From the NCBI GenBank assembly GCA_958295495.1, contig OY282352.1, positions 558,001-622,000 of the forward strand: 64,000 nucleotides of DNA, given 5' to 3'. Position 1 is the first letter of the stretch. Every line of letters starts with the position of its first letter. Both the position numbers and the translations under genes were made by a program. The stretch is from an uncultured Latescibacterota bacterium. GTDB taxonomy: Bacteria > Latescibacterota > UBA2968 > UBA8231. The notes beneath the pieces are model-generated. The model did no database searches and had not been told where the DNA came from. It was given only the letters and a program-made list of their open reading frames with translations. Positions 9,144 through 17,700 of this stretch are shown here, piece by piece.

Positions 9144-10019
9144 TTAGTGTCGCTGCATCCGCGCACGAAAAAAGTGAATGAGGGGTTCGACATAAGGGCG
9201 CGACAGGTCAATCGCGATTTCGTCAACGCCCGCCTTGTGCAATAGAGTGCTGCGGCGCTCGGCTATGGCCTGTTGTTCGGCGGCGAAAAATTCGCGCACG
9301 CCCTCGTGGCCGCTATCGACGAGCACCTGTTGGCCGGTCTCGGCATCTTGCAGGTTGATAAAACCAACATCGGGTAGGTCCCACTCGCGCGGGTCGCTCA
9401 CCACCACGGCGATCAAGTCGTGGCGCTGGCTCAAGTGCCGCAGTGCCGGCTCGTACCCTTGGTCGAGAAAGTCGGAGATGACAAAGATCACGCTGTGGCG
9501 GTGCAGGACGCGGCTGAGGTATTCCAAGGCCCCGGCGATGGAGGTCTTGCGCCCCTGCGGCTGAAAGTACAGCAGCTCGCGCAGGACGCGCAGCACGTGC
9601 TTGCGCCCCTTTTTCGGAGGCACGAAGACCTCGACCTCGTCGGTGAAGATCAGCAGGCCCACGCGGTCGTTGTTCTCAATCGCGCTAAAGGCCAACAGCG
9701 CCGAGAGCTCGACCCCAATCTCCCCCTTCATCTGCTGCTGCGAGCCAAAGGCCCCGGACGCGCTGGCATCTACCACCAGCACGGCGGTCAACTCGCGCTC
9801 CTCGTCGAATATTTTGATGAAGGGCGCTCCCACCCGCGCCGTCACGTTCCAGTCGATGTGGCGCACGTCGTCGCCGGGCTGATACTCGCGCGCCTCGGCA
9901 AACTCCATCCCCCGCCCCTTGAACGCCGAGTGGTATTCGCCGGCGAAGAGATTGTTCACCATGCTGCGGGTGTGGATCTCAATCAGGCGAACTTTGTCGA
10001 GTATCTCTTTGGGAATCAC
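9144..10019 (-). CDS. DUF58 domain-containing protein
   Basis: The protein of 291 residues has the DUF58 signature GRGMEFAEAREYQPGDDVRH followed by IDWNVTAR, and a VWA-like region with DASASG. It has no membrane helix, so it is likely cytosolic, as in the short DUF58 proteins encoded next to MoxR. It sits 14 bases after the MoxR gene and 12 bases before the ABC ATPase gene. The MoxR-DUF58 pair is the usual head of bat operons. Its molecular role is not known; an adaptor for the AAA+ ATPase is a reasonable inference. Confidence 0.9.
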   Translation of the reverse strand: MIPKEILDKVRLIEIHTRSMVNNLFAGEYHSAFKGRGMEFAEAREYQPGDDVRHIDWNVTARVGAPFIKIFDEERELTAVLVVDASASGAFGSQQQMKGEIGVELSALLAFSAIENNDRVGLLIFTDEVEVFVPPKKGRKHVLRVLRELLYFQPQGRKTSIAGALEYLSRVLHRHSVIFVISDFLDQGYEPALRHLSQRHDLIAVVVSDPREWDLPDVGFINLQDAETGQQVLVDSGHEGVREFFAAEQQAIAERRSTLLHKAGVDEIAIDLSRPYVEPLIHFFRARMQRH

Positions 10020-10033
10020 GGCTCGGCTCGGCT

Positions 10034-11032
10034 TCAGGGAACTTCGATGTGGTCGAAAAGCTGCTGGACGAGGTGATCGCTGTCGATTTCCTCGGCCTCG
10101 GCTTCGTACGAGGCGATGATCCGATGCCTGAGCACATCGGCTCCCACGGCCTTGACGTCTTCCGGGGTGACGTACCCGCGCCGCTGGATAAAGGCGTGGG
10201 CACGCGCCGTGCGGACGAGGAAAATAGCGGCCCGCGGCGAGGCTCCGTACTCGATCAGCGGGGCCATGTCGGCCAGCCCGTAGTCGGCCGGTCGCCGGGT
10301 GGCCTGGACGAGGTCGACGACGTAATCCTTGATCTTGTCGTCGATATAGACGATCTCCACCACTTCGCGCAGGCGGCGTATTTCGTCGATGCCCACTGCT
10401 TGCTCCACCTCTATCGGACTGGCGTTGGCCATTCGGTCCAATATCAGCCGCTCCTCGGCGCGCGACGGGTAATTGACCTTCACTTTGAGCATGAAGCGAT
10501 CGACTTGGGCCTCGGGCAGCGGGTAGGTTCCCTCTTGATCAATCGGGTTTTGGGTGGCCATGACCAAGAACGGGTCGTCGAGTGCATAGGTCTGCTCGCC
10601 GATAGTAACCTGCCGCTCCTGCATGCACTCCAAGAGCGCGCTCTGCACTTTGGCCGGTGCCCGGTTGATCTCGTCGGCCAAGATCAGATGGGCGAAGATC
10701 GGGCCTTTCTTGGGTATGAAAACCCCTTGGTGCTGGTTGTAGATGGTGGTCCCGGTCAGGTCGGCGGGCAAAAGATCCGGGGTAAACTGGATCCGCTTAA
10801 AACGGGCTGCCACGATCCTCGCCAGCGTTGCCACCGTCAGGGTCTTGGCCAGCCCAGGCACCCCTTCGAGGAGGATGTGACCGTTGCACAACAGCCCCAT
10901 CAGGATCCGCTCCACCATGGCGCGTTGGCCGACGATGACCCGGTCCATCTCCTGCAAGACGCGCTCCACCACTACGCTCTCGCGCTGGACCTGCTCGCTA
11001 ATGGCGTGGATGTCTATTGTCGTTTGCGTCAT
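10034..11032 (-). CDS. MoxR-family AAA+ ATPase
   Basis: The product has 332 residues from the ATG at 11032, which is chosen because GGGAG lies 8 bases upstream; in-frame starts at 11050 (ATG) and 11062 (TTG) add up to ten residues. Walker A is GVPGLAKT, Walker B is LILADEINRAPAK, followed by the sensor-1 region MATQNPIDQEGTYPLPEAQ and an arginine-rich lid with YGASPRA. This is the MoxR subfamily. These ATPases act as chaperone-like factors for VWA-domain proteins. It is the first gene of the long operon, so a promoter is expected between 11033 and 11135. Confidence 0.93.
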   Translation of the reverse strand: MTQTTIDIHAISEQVQRESVVVERVLQEMDRVIVGQRAMVERILMGLLCNGHILLEGVPGLAKTLTVATLARIVAARFKRIQFTPDLLPADLTGTTIYNQHQGVFIPKKGPIFAHLILADEINRAPAKVQSALLECMQERQVTIGEQTYALDDPFLVMATQNPIDQEGTYPLPEAQVDRFMLKVKVNYPSRAEERLILDRMANASPIEVEQAVGIDEIRRLREVVEIVYIDDKIKDYVVDLVQATRRPADYGLADMAPLIEYGASPRAAIFLVRTARAHAFIQRRGYVTPEDVKAVGADVLRHRIIASYEAEAEEIDSDHLVQQLFDHIEVP

Positions 11033-11063
11033 CTGCTGTACTCCCGACATGCTTGGGGCCAAT

Positions 11064-11081
11064 AAAAAACCGCCCTGCGGA
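11064..11081 (-). terminator. Likely intrinsic terminator after the TPR lipoprotein gene
   Basis: Read on the minus strand, CCGC-AGG-GCGG is followed by a run of six T residues and then ATT. It lies about 55 bases after the stop of the TPR gene and just before the MoxR operon. The stem is short (4 bp, GC only), so strength is uncertain. If real, it separates the TPR gene from the MoxR-Bat operon. Confidence 0.45.
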
Positions 11082-11135
11082 TTCGCAAGCGGCTGGGCCC
11101 ATCTGCCTCAAACCTCTATGGCAACTTCCAATGCG

Positions 11136-11627
11136 TTAAGGAGCGGCGACCTTATCCTGAAATTGGACCCATTCTTGGGGCGCGCGCCCGATGTTGGGCA
11201 ACAGGTGCCGGGCACTGGCCGCGAGCTCGGAATCCGGGTAGTTTTCGATCACGCGCTGATAGGCCCGCCGCGCTTCCTCTAGATCGCGGATGTACTCCTC
11301 GTATATAAAGGCAATCATAAATTGGGCTTCATCGCCGTGCTCGCTATTGGGATATTCGGCCAGCAGGCGCTCGTAATGGCCGATGGCCTCCTGCATCTTC
11401 CCTTGCTGCTGGGCCAAGCCGGCGAGTTTTCTCAGGGCCTCCGGTGCTCTGGGGGATTGGCCAAAGCGCTCGATAAAGGCCGTAAAATGCGCGACCGCTT
11501 GGTCGGCCATGGCCGGGTCGGCCGCAGCGGCCTCGCCGGCCGCGAACAGCTCCTCAGCGCTTTGCTGGCCGCAACCTCCCCACCAAGCCCCGGCGACAAG
11601 AATTCCCAATAATATCTTCGACAACAT
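11136..11627 (-). CDS. Small TPR lipoprotein, YbgF/BamD-like
   Basis: The protein of 163 residues has a short hydrophobic N-terminus ending in WWGGC, compatible with a lipoprotein signal although the lipobox is not canonical. About three tetratricopeptide repeats follow, with lines such as AIGHYERLLAEYPNSEHGDE and ARRAYQRVIENYPDSELA. This spacing is typical of the CpoB/YbgF and BamD families. It is too short for BamD (about 240 residues). It is probably an envelope scaffold protein; partners are unknown. Confidence 0.6.
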   Translation of the reverse strand: MLSKILLGILVAGAWWGGCGQQSAEELFAAGEAAAADPAMADQAVAHFTAFIERFGQSPRAPEALRKLAGLAQQQGKMQEAIGHYERLLAEYPNSEHGDEAQFMIAFIYEEYIRDLEEARRAYQRVIENYPDSELAASARHLLPNIGRAPQEWVQFQDKVAAP

Positions 11628-11662
11628 CTATAATTTAACCGCGCATCGCGGGGAAAAGTTCC

Positions 11663-11941
11663 TCAATCCGCTTTGTCGGCATCCGCTTTGCCGCCCTTTT
11701 TGTCGCCGGCCTTGCCGGCGTCTTTGTCGGCCTTAGCCGCCTTCTGGTATCCATCGCTGCGATAGTCGGTTGTATAAAAGCCCGTCCCCTTGAAGAGCAG
11801 GCCGCCGCCCGTGCCGATGAGCCGCTTGACCGGGCCTTTACATTCTGCTTCCCTGCAGCTCTGGCGCGGCGCGGCCGTGATGCTCTGAAACTCTTCAAAT
11901 CGGTCACCGCACTGCTGGCATTCGTATTCGTAGGTGGGCAT
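11663..11941 (-). CDS. FmdB-family zinc ribbon protein
   Basis: The protein of 92 residues begins MPTYEYECQQCGDRFE with a CxxC pair (C8, C11) and a second cysteine pair in SCREAEC, forming a zinc ribbon. This is the FmdB family (a putative regulatory zinc ribbon). The middle has GGGLLFKGTGFYTTDY, typical for the family, and the tail is a low-complexity lysine/alanine/aspartate run. The function is not established. Alone or with the TPR gene (36 bases downstream), it could be the first gene of a small transcription unit. Confidence 0.88.
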   Translation of the reverse strand: MPTYEYECQQCGDRFEEFQSITAAPRQSCREAECKGPVKRLIGTGGGLLFKGTGFYTTDYRSDGYQKAAKADKDAGKAGDKKGGKADADKAD

Positions 11942-12032
11942 GGCTTTGACTCTTGTTATAACTAAATAACTAAAAATACAAGCCTGTTAATATAAATTCG
12001 GTCAACTAGGGACGCAATACCTAGCGGCAGGG
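11942..12032 (-). promoter_or_regulatory. AT-rich spacer with probable fmdB promoter
   Basis: This 91-base gap is strikingly AT-rich against its surroundings. On the minus strand it contains TTGACC followed 18 bases later by TTGTAT, and a TATAAC close to the start codon. These resemble -35/-10 hexamers for the fmdB gene, but the exact boxes cannot be settled by eye. Confidence 0.35.
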
Positions 12033-14003
12033 TTACTCGACAGCACCCATTTTCGGGAGATCGCCCGTGCCGAGGGAACGCACCTTATCGCGCTCGATTT
12101 TGAGCAAGGTCAACGCGCTGTTGGAGCGCACATCCGGCGACAAGGAGATGACGCCCGAGGCTCCTTTGTAGAAACGGACCGTGGTCAACCACTCGACCAG
12201 TGCAGTCGGATCGCGGTGCCCCTGCTCCCATCCGTCGATGAGTAAGTGGGTGGCGTCGTAGCCAGCCGCCGCATAGTGCGGGTTGCGGCGGAATTGTTTG
12301 CGAAAGGTGCTGACAAACGACCGCGCCGCCGCGGACTCGGCTTGCCGCGCGGAAACGAAAATGACTCCGTCGAAATTCTTGCGCTCGCCGGGGCGCATCT
12401 GCTGAATGGCTTCGGGATCCCACCAAAAATCATTGCCGAGGACTTGGGTCTGCAAGCGGTGAAAATGCACCTGTGGCGCGATTGTCTTGGCATCCGCAAA
12501 GCTCTCGACTACCACCACCACTCCGTCGATGGTGTCGATAAACTTATCCTCCGTTGGCTCTTCCGCGACCACTTCGAGCGTGTCTGGCGGCGGTATCAGC
12601 GCCAAACCGGCGGCGCGAATCTCCTCGAAGACGAGGCGGAAATCCTTCGTCTTGTTGGGGACATACCAATCGCTGTGCGCGATCTGACCGCCGTTGCGCT
12701 CGGCAATGTGGGTGAACTCGCGGGTGAAATCCCAGCCGTAGTCGCTGAGGGGGGAAATGATCACTAACTGCTCCAAGCCGAGGACCAAGGTCGCGTACTC
12801 GCCCAAGAGACGCGCCTGCGTTTTCGGGACCGTGCTCAACTGGAAGACGCTGTGGCCGAGCGAATCCAAGCCGCTCTGTTGGGCCAGCGGCACCAACAGG
12901 GGAACACCAGCGCGTCCGGCGACCGTGGCCGCCACTACGCTAGAACTGCTAAAGAGGGGACCGACGATAGCCACGACCCCTTGGTCCAGTAGCTGCTGGG
13001 CACCGTACGCCACGCGCAACAAACCGCTGGCCGAGCTTTCGCTAACGTCGCCACCGCGATCAGTACCAATGGGCAAATTACCGTAGTCAACCCCAGTGTC
13101 GGCGACTACGAGTTCGAAGGGACTGCCGGCTTCCCGATTGGCCAATTGCACCCCCTCGCGGAGCTCCTCGCCGATCCGGCGGTACGGCCCGGTCACCGGC
13201 AGCAGCAAGCCCAGCCGGGGCGATTCTGAGTCGGCGCGCGGGTGAGATGCGGACTGACCACCCCCCCAGACAGCGGCTAACGGAGCGAATATGCCGTTGG
13301 CAACGCTATCGCGATAGGTTTGCCTCGCCGCGGCGGTCTTCTCTTGCCAGCCGAGGCGCTGATACCAGCGCGCCCGGCCGTAGAGCAGGGCCTCGCGCAA
13401 CCGCCCGGCTCCTACGGCCTGACGCAGGCGCAGCAGCTCTCGTTCTTTTATTTGTCCATTCCAAGCCATGGCCGCCAACCGCTCGGCCGCTTGGGCTTGG
13501 ATGCCAAGAGGGGCCTGCGTGGCCAACAAACGGCCGTATTGGGACGCGGCTTCTTTGTGGTGCTTGCTGTTGAAAAACGAGTCGCCGATCAACAGCCGGG
13601 CATTGGGCAAGTAACGGCTGATGGGAAACCTGCGCTGCAAGACTAAGGCCGCGTCAATGGCTTCGGCAAAGTGCCCTAGGCGGTACAGGGATTTCCCCAA
13701 GAGGAACTGGCCGGCACTGGATCGCTGATTGAGCGGGAACTCCGCTAGCTGCCGCAGGTGGTTGATTGCCTCGTCGAAACGCCCCTGTCGATATGCCTCA
13801 AGCGCATTGCCAAAGATTTTTTCGGCGTCGGCCGAGTACGTCCATGTCCGCGCCTGCCCTTCTGCGAAGTTCGGCACCAGCACAGCCGCAAGGACCACGC
13901 ATAGGTAGCGAGCCATGCGCTGCAAGGCAGCAGACGGGAAAAAGGCACGGGGCCTAGGTTGTCCACATCTGAGAGGGCGAGTATATTTTTTACGCCACTG
14001 CAT
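12033..14003 (-). CDS. LpoA-like secreted protein: TPR region fused to a type I periplasmic-binding domain
   Basis: The product has 656 residues from the ATG at 14003, which has GGAAAGG about 5 bases upstream. An alternative ATG at 13916 gives a cleaner signal peptide (MARYLCVVLAAVLVPNFAEG) but has no clear ribosome site. A helical TPR region follows (AYRQGRFDEAINHLRQLAEF and more, about residues 50-230). A Leu/Ile/Val-binding-protein fold comes next, with LGLLLPVTGPYRRIGEELRE, VVAIVGPLFSSSSV and YAAAGYDATHLL. The order TPR then binding domain matches LpoA, the penicillin-binding-protein activator, and related ABC-type receptors. It is exported to the periplasm. Direct proof of a cell-wall role is lacking. 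Confidence 0.75.
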   Translation of the reverse strand: MQWRKKYTRPLRCGQPRPRAFFPSAALQRMARYLCVVLAAVLVPNFAEGQARTWTYSADAEKIFGNALEAYRQGRFDEAINHLRQLAEFPLNQRSSAGQFLLGKSLYRLGHFAEAIDAALVLQRRFPISRYLPNARLLIGDSFFNSKHHKEAASQYGRLLATQAPLGIQAQAAERLAAMAWNGQIKERELLRLRQAVGAGRLREALLYGRARWYQRLGWQEKTAAARQTYRDSVANGIFAPLAAVWGGGQSASHPRADSESPRLGLLLPVTGPYRRIGEELREGVQLANREAGSPFELVVADTGVDYGNLPIGTDRGGDVSESSASGLLRVAYGAQQLLDQGVVAIVGPLFSSSSVVAATVAGRAGVPLLVPLAQQSGLDSLGHSVFQLSTVPKTQARLLGEYATLVLGLEQLVIISPLSDYGWDFTREFTHIAERNGGQIAHSDWYVPNKTKDFRLVFEEIRAAGLALIPPPDTLEVVAEEPTEDKFIDTIDGVVVVVESFADAKTIAPQVHFHRLQTQVLGNDFWWDPEAIQQMRPGERKNFDGVIFVSARQAESAAARSFVSTFRKQFRRNPHYAAAGYDATHLLIDGWEQGHRDPTALVEWLTTVRFYKGASGVISLSPDVRSNSALTLLKIERDKVRSLGTGDLPKMGAVE

Positions 14004-14027
14004 TTCCAACCTTTCCGTAGGTAATAT

Positions 14028-15533
14028 ATGCAACCGCGTGCTGAAAAAGTGGAGATCGACCCAGAAAAACTGCGCCGCCTCCTAGCTAGACAAATCGAAG
14101 AGCAAGAGCAAGCACCAGCCCAGCCCGAGGCTTCCTCCACCGCGGGCGAAGGCACACAAACCACCGAGTCCGAGGCCCTCCACTTCGACCTCAAACCGGA
14201 AGAATTAGAGGCCTATCTCGATCAATACGTCATCAAGCAGCAAGACGCCAAGGCCATTCTCGCCACCAAGATATGTACGCACTTCAACCGCCTAAAACTA
14301 CCCCCGGAGGAAGACGAAGGCCTCGTCGGCAACATCAAGAACAACGTGCTGATGGTCGGCCCTACCGGCGTGGGCAAAACCTATCTAATCCGCCTCATCG
14401 CCCGCAAAATCGGCGTCCCTTTCGTCAAGGGCGACGCCACCAAATTCAGCGAGACCGGCTATGTTGGCGGCGATGTCGAAGACTTGGTCCGCGACCTGGT
14501 CCGCGAGGCCAACGGCGATATTGAACGCGCCCAGTGCGGCATCATATACATCGACGAAATCGACAAGATCGCCTCCGCGCACGGAGTACACGGCCCGGAT
14601 GTCTCGCGCTCTGGCGTCCAGCGCAACCTGCTCAAGCTGATGGAGGAAACCGACGTCGACCTCAAAGCTCCGCACGACATTGCCTCGCAGATGGAATCCG
14701 TCATCCAGATGCAGCAGACGGGCAAGATCGAACGCCAGAAGGTCAACACCCGCAACATCCTCTTTATCGTTAGCGGGGCCTTTTCCGGGCTGGACGAAAT
14801 CATCGGCCGCCGGCTCAACAAAGGCACCATGGGGTTCCGCTCCCAAGCCGACCCGGCCCACCTTGAGGCCGATCAGCTTCTGTCCCACGTGCGAGCCGAG
14901 GACCTGATCGAATACGGATTCGAGTCCGAGTTCATCGGCCGCTTGCCCGTCATCGCCGTGCTGCACGGCCTCGGCCCTGAAGATCTCCTCGAAATCCTCC
15001 GCAACCCCAAAAGCAGCGTCATCCTGTCCAAAAAGCGCGACTTCCGCGCCTATGACATTGAGGTCGAATTTGCCGACGAGGCCCTAGCCCTTTTAGCCGA
15101 GCGCGCGCACACCGAGCACATCGGCGCCCGAGGCTTGGTCAGCGCCATTGAAAAGGTGTTGCTCAACTACGAAAAAAAGCTCCCCTCCGTCGGCGTCGAG
15201 CGCTTTGTTGTCGAGGCCGATACCGTACTCGACCCTGCGGCCGGTCTGGAGCGCTTGCTCCAAGACACCTCGCTGCACCGCTTCCTCAACGCCTTTCAAC
15301 GCGAACACGACATCGCCTTGGCGATAACGCCGGAAGCCTCCGCGCAAATCGAGTCCCTAGCCAGTACGCGGGACATGGCACCCGGCGAGTTGTGCGAAGA
15401 AATGTTCAGCGACTACGGACACGGCCTGAAGTTGGCCGGTTTGAGCCAGTTCTGCATTGACGCGGATGTGGTCGCCGCTCCCCAAGAGGCACTCAACGCG
15501 CTCGTCAAATACTACTACAATCAACGCAGCTAA
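14028..15533 (+). CDS. ClpX-like AAA+ unfoldase lacking the zinc-binding domain
   Basis: The protein has 501 residues. The ClpX-type AAA+ core is clear: Walker A GPTGVGKT, pore loop GYVGGDVEDL, Walker B GIIYIDEIDKI, EFIGRLPV and the sensor-2 line GARGL. The N-terminal C4 zinc domain of ClpX is absent, replaced by about 70 charged residues. A TMGF segment sits where ClpX has its IGF loop for docking on ClpP. About 90 extra C-terminal residues follow sensor-2 (after about 405). A ClpP gene lies at 22830-23438. HslU is less likely because the pore loop and the core read as ClpX. It starts 24 bases from the divergent LpoA-like gene. Confidence 0.85.
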   Translation: MQPRAEKVEIDPEKLRRLLARQIEEQEQAPAQPEASSTAGEGTQTTESEALHFDLKPEELEAYLDQYVIKQQDAKAILATKICTHFNRLKLPPEEDEGLVGNIKNNVLMVGPTGVGKTYLIRLIARKIGVPFVKGDATKFSETGYVGGDVEDLVRDLVREANGDIERAQCGIIYIDEIDKIASAHGVHGPDVSRSGVQRNLLKLMEETDVDLKAPHDIASQMESVIQMQQTGKIERQKVNTRNILFIVSGAFSGLDEIIGRRLNKGTMGFRSQADPAHLEADQLLSHVRAEDLIEYGFESEFIGRLPVIAVLHGLGPEDLLEILRNPKSSVILSKKRDFRAYDIEVEFADEALALLAERAHTEHIGARGLVSAIEKVLLNYEKKLPSVGVERFVVEADTVLDPAAGLERLLQDTSLHRFLNAFQREHDIALAITPEASAQIESLASTRDMAPGELCEEMFSDYGHGLKLAGLSQFCIDADVVAAPQEALNALVKYYYNQRS

Positions 15534-16900
15534 GTCCCGCCGTACTGCTTTACCTTGCGGTAGAGCGTACTGAGGCCGATTTGCAGGATTTCGGCCGCCC
15601 GCCGCCGATCGTGGCCGACGGCCTTCAGCGTCTCGGCAATGGCCATCTGTTCGATCTCGGCCATGCTCATGCCGACGCGAAAACCCAACCCGAGAAAGAC
15701 GCGCTCTTGGCGGTTTATGTAGCGCGGGATGTCCCCGACTTCGAGCACGCCTTCGCGGCCGCACATGACGACCATGCCCTCGATGCAGTTTTTCAACTCC
15801 CGCACATTGCCCGGCCAATCGTAATCGCGCAACACGTCTAAGGCTCTTGGCCGGATGCCCTCAATGCGCTTGTCGTTCTCGGCGGCGAACTGCCGGATAA
15901 ACGCGTCGGCCAGAATGGGTATGTCCTCGCGGCACTCGCGCAGCGGCGGCACTTCGATCTTGATCACGTTGAGCCGGTAGAAAAGGTCCGCCCGGAAGGT
16001 GCCTTCCCGCACCATAGCTTCGAGATCGCGGTGCGTCGCCCCAATCAAGCGCACATCGACCCGCCGGGTCTGGGTGCCGCCGATCCGCTCAAAGCGGCCG
16101 TCCTGAATCACCCTCAGCAGCTTCACTTGCGTCGGCAGGGGGATGTCTCCGACTTCGTCGAGGAACAAAGTGCCTTGATCGGCCAGTTCAAAGCGCCCTT
16201 TGCGCGCTGCTACGGCCCCGGTATAGGCCCCCTTTTCGTGCCCGAAAAGCTCGTTTTCGACCAAGCTCTCCGGCAGGGCGCCGCAGTTGATTTCGACGAA
16301 GGCATTTTCCCGCCGTCGGCTCCGTTGGTGGATGGCCTTTGCCACCTCGCCCTTGCCCGTGCCGGTCTCGCCGGTGATCAGAACGCTGGTGCGCGATTGA
16401 GCCACCTGTTCGATCTGGCGGTAAATACGCTGCCAAGGCGAGGAGCGGCGGGCGATGTCGTCAAAGCGGTAGCGCTCGTCCAAGCGGCGCTGTAAATCCG
16501 ATACCTCCCCCACTAGCTGCTGGTAGCGCAGGCCCTTTTCCAACACCGCGCCGATCTTGGCCAGATTCAGCGGCTGTAGCTGAAAATCGTAGGCCCCTTG
16601 GCGCATTGCTTCAACCCCTAGCTCAATGTCTTCGGGCCCGGCGATGGCAATCGCACAAATGGCCGGATTGCGCTTGTGGGCCAGTTGCTGAACTCGCAAC
16701 CCGTCGATGCGCTTCTCGCGCAGGGCGTAGATCAGCGCGTCAACCGCATCGGCGTCGAGGATGTCGTACGCGCTCTGGCCCTCGTGCGCCCAGAGCACTT
16801 CGTAGGCTCGCTGTTCCAGATAGAAAATCAGCGCCCGAGCCTTTTGGGATTCGGGTAGCACGACCAACAGCCGCGGCTGTGCATGGCGCTTCTCACTCAC
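15530..16900 (-). CDS. NtrC-family sigma-54 activator with a degenerate receiver domain
   Basis: The product has about 456 residues. A GTG at 16900 overlaps the stop of the upstream methyltransferase remnant by four bases (GTGA) and is preferred; an ATG at 16918 is the alternative. Domains are receiver-like (about 10-120), AAA+ (about 140-380) with Walker A GETGTGKGE, the GAYTGA loop that contacts sigma-54 and LFLDEVGDI, and a C-terminal Fis-type helix-turn-helix (RRRAAEILQIGLSTLYRKVK). The receiver lacks the acidic pair (LVVLPES in place of LVVDDE), the phosphoacceptor Asp (Ala in ALIYALREKRIDG) and the conserved Lys (Gln in DFQLQPLN). Ordinary phosphorylation is therefore unlikely. It overlaps the end of the ClpX-like gene tail to tail by four bases. 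Confidence 0.9.
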   Translation of the reverse strand: MSEKRHAQPRLLVVLPESQKARALIFYLEQRAYEVLWAHEGQSAYDILDADAVDALIYALREKRIDGLRVQQLAHKRNPAICAIAIAGPEDIELGVEAMRQGAYDFQLQPLNLAKIGAVLEKGLRYQQLVGEVSDLQRRLDERYRFDDIARRSSPWQRIYRQIEQVAQSRTSVLITGETGTGKGEVAKAIHQRSRRRENAFVEINCGALPESLVENELFGHEKGAYTGAVAARKGRFELADQGTLFLDEVGDIPLPTQVKLLRVIQDGRFERIGGTQTRRVDVRLIGATHRDLEAMVREGTFRADLFYRLNVIKIEVPPLRECREDIPILADAFIRQFAAENDKRIEGIRPRALDVLRDYDWPGNVRELKNCIEGMVVMCGREGVLEVGDIPRYINRQERVFLGLGFRVGMSMAEIEQMAIAETLKAVGHDRRRAAEILQIGLSTLYRKVKQYGGT

Positions 16901-17423
16901 CCGGCGACCTGCTTGCACAACTCGACGACCCCCTCGCAGTGCGGCGTTTGGGGGAACATATCTACGGGCCGGCCAGCTTGGCCGAAGGCGCGCAAATCGC
17001 CGGCTAGCGCGTGGGCGTTACAGGAGACGTACATGATGCGCAGCGAGGCCAACGCACACAGACCGGCCAGTGCCTTTTTGTGGATCCCGGGGCGCGGTGG
17101 ATCGACGACGGCCAAGTCAAAGCGCCGGCCTTGCGCTGCCAATTCCCCAAGTATGCCCTCAACTGCGCCGACCATGAACTCGCAGTGTTCGAGCAGTGTT
17201 CGATCCGATTGCGCCCGGCGTTGCGTCTGGCGTCCTCCACCTCGGCCTCGAAGCACCCTGGGCGCTTTTTTACGACCCGGGCGGCAACCCTAACAGACTG
17301 GCGCACCACGACCTCGCGCTGCCCGACATAAGCCAGTCCGTCGCCCTTGGCGATGAGCGCAGCGACCTCGACCTCGATGCGATCTCCTCGTTTCACATGC
17401 CCCCTAGCTAAAATGCAAACCAA
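16897..17423 (-). pseudogene. Gutted TrmA/RumA-family (uracil-5)-methyltransferase
   Basis: Two parts of one gene are visible in different frames. The upstream part (about 17230-17396; GTG start at 17396 after AGGGGG) encodes a TRAM domain (KRGDRIEVEV, GDGLAYVGQREVVV). The downstream part (16897-17240) encodes the end of the methyltransferase domain: DLAVVDPPRPGIHKKAL, MYVSCNAHALAGDL with the catalytic cysteine, and VDMFPQTPHCEGVV. The family has about 380-450 residues, so some 250 central residues, including the SAM-binding core, are missing and the frame changes at the join. The product cannot be a working enzyme. An assembly gap is possible. Its stop overlaps the NtrC-like start. Confidence 0.75.
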
Positions 17424-17468
17424 CCCAGCGGGGAAGTTTCACCACAAACTCTGAACAGAAAGGCGCTT

Positions 17469-17558
17469 ATGATGAGTACGCCGAGTGCCCAATATGCCCC
17501 CGATGTACCCGATGCGCAATGGCGGCGGAGCGACCCGTTGCGGCCGGCTTCGACTTGA
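17469..17558 (+). pseudogene. Short ORF, probable 5' end of a decayed gene
   Basis: An ATG preceded by AAAGG opens a 29-residue frame (MMSTPSAQYAPDVPDAQWRR then SDPLRPAST) and stops. In the next frame downstream the translation GSLGTVAALFGRLNGGWPQ continues as if from the same gene. The stretch 17424-17700 therefore looks like a disrupted small gene. I do not recognise the family. Confidence 0.3.
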
Positions 17559-17700
17559 CCGCCGGCCGGGCCGGCCGCTGCCAGATCGACGCCCGATCGT
17601 CAACGACCTTTGGGATCGGACCAAGACCGGGGGTCGTTGGGCACTGTGGCCGCCTTGTTTGGGCGTCTTAACGGGGGCTGGCCGCAGGTATGGGATCGAC

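Noticed and set aside
14385..14966. Minus-strand open frame of 193 codons opposite the ClpX-like gene
   Set aside because: Antisense to a strongly conserved AAA+ core; no recognisable protein.
14028..15533. HslU rather than a ClpX-like identity for this AAA+ protein
   Set aside because: The GYVGGDVEDL pore loop, the missing HslU I-domain and the MGF loop point to the ClpX type; no hslV gene is adjacent.
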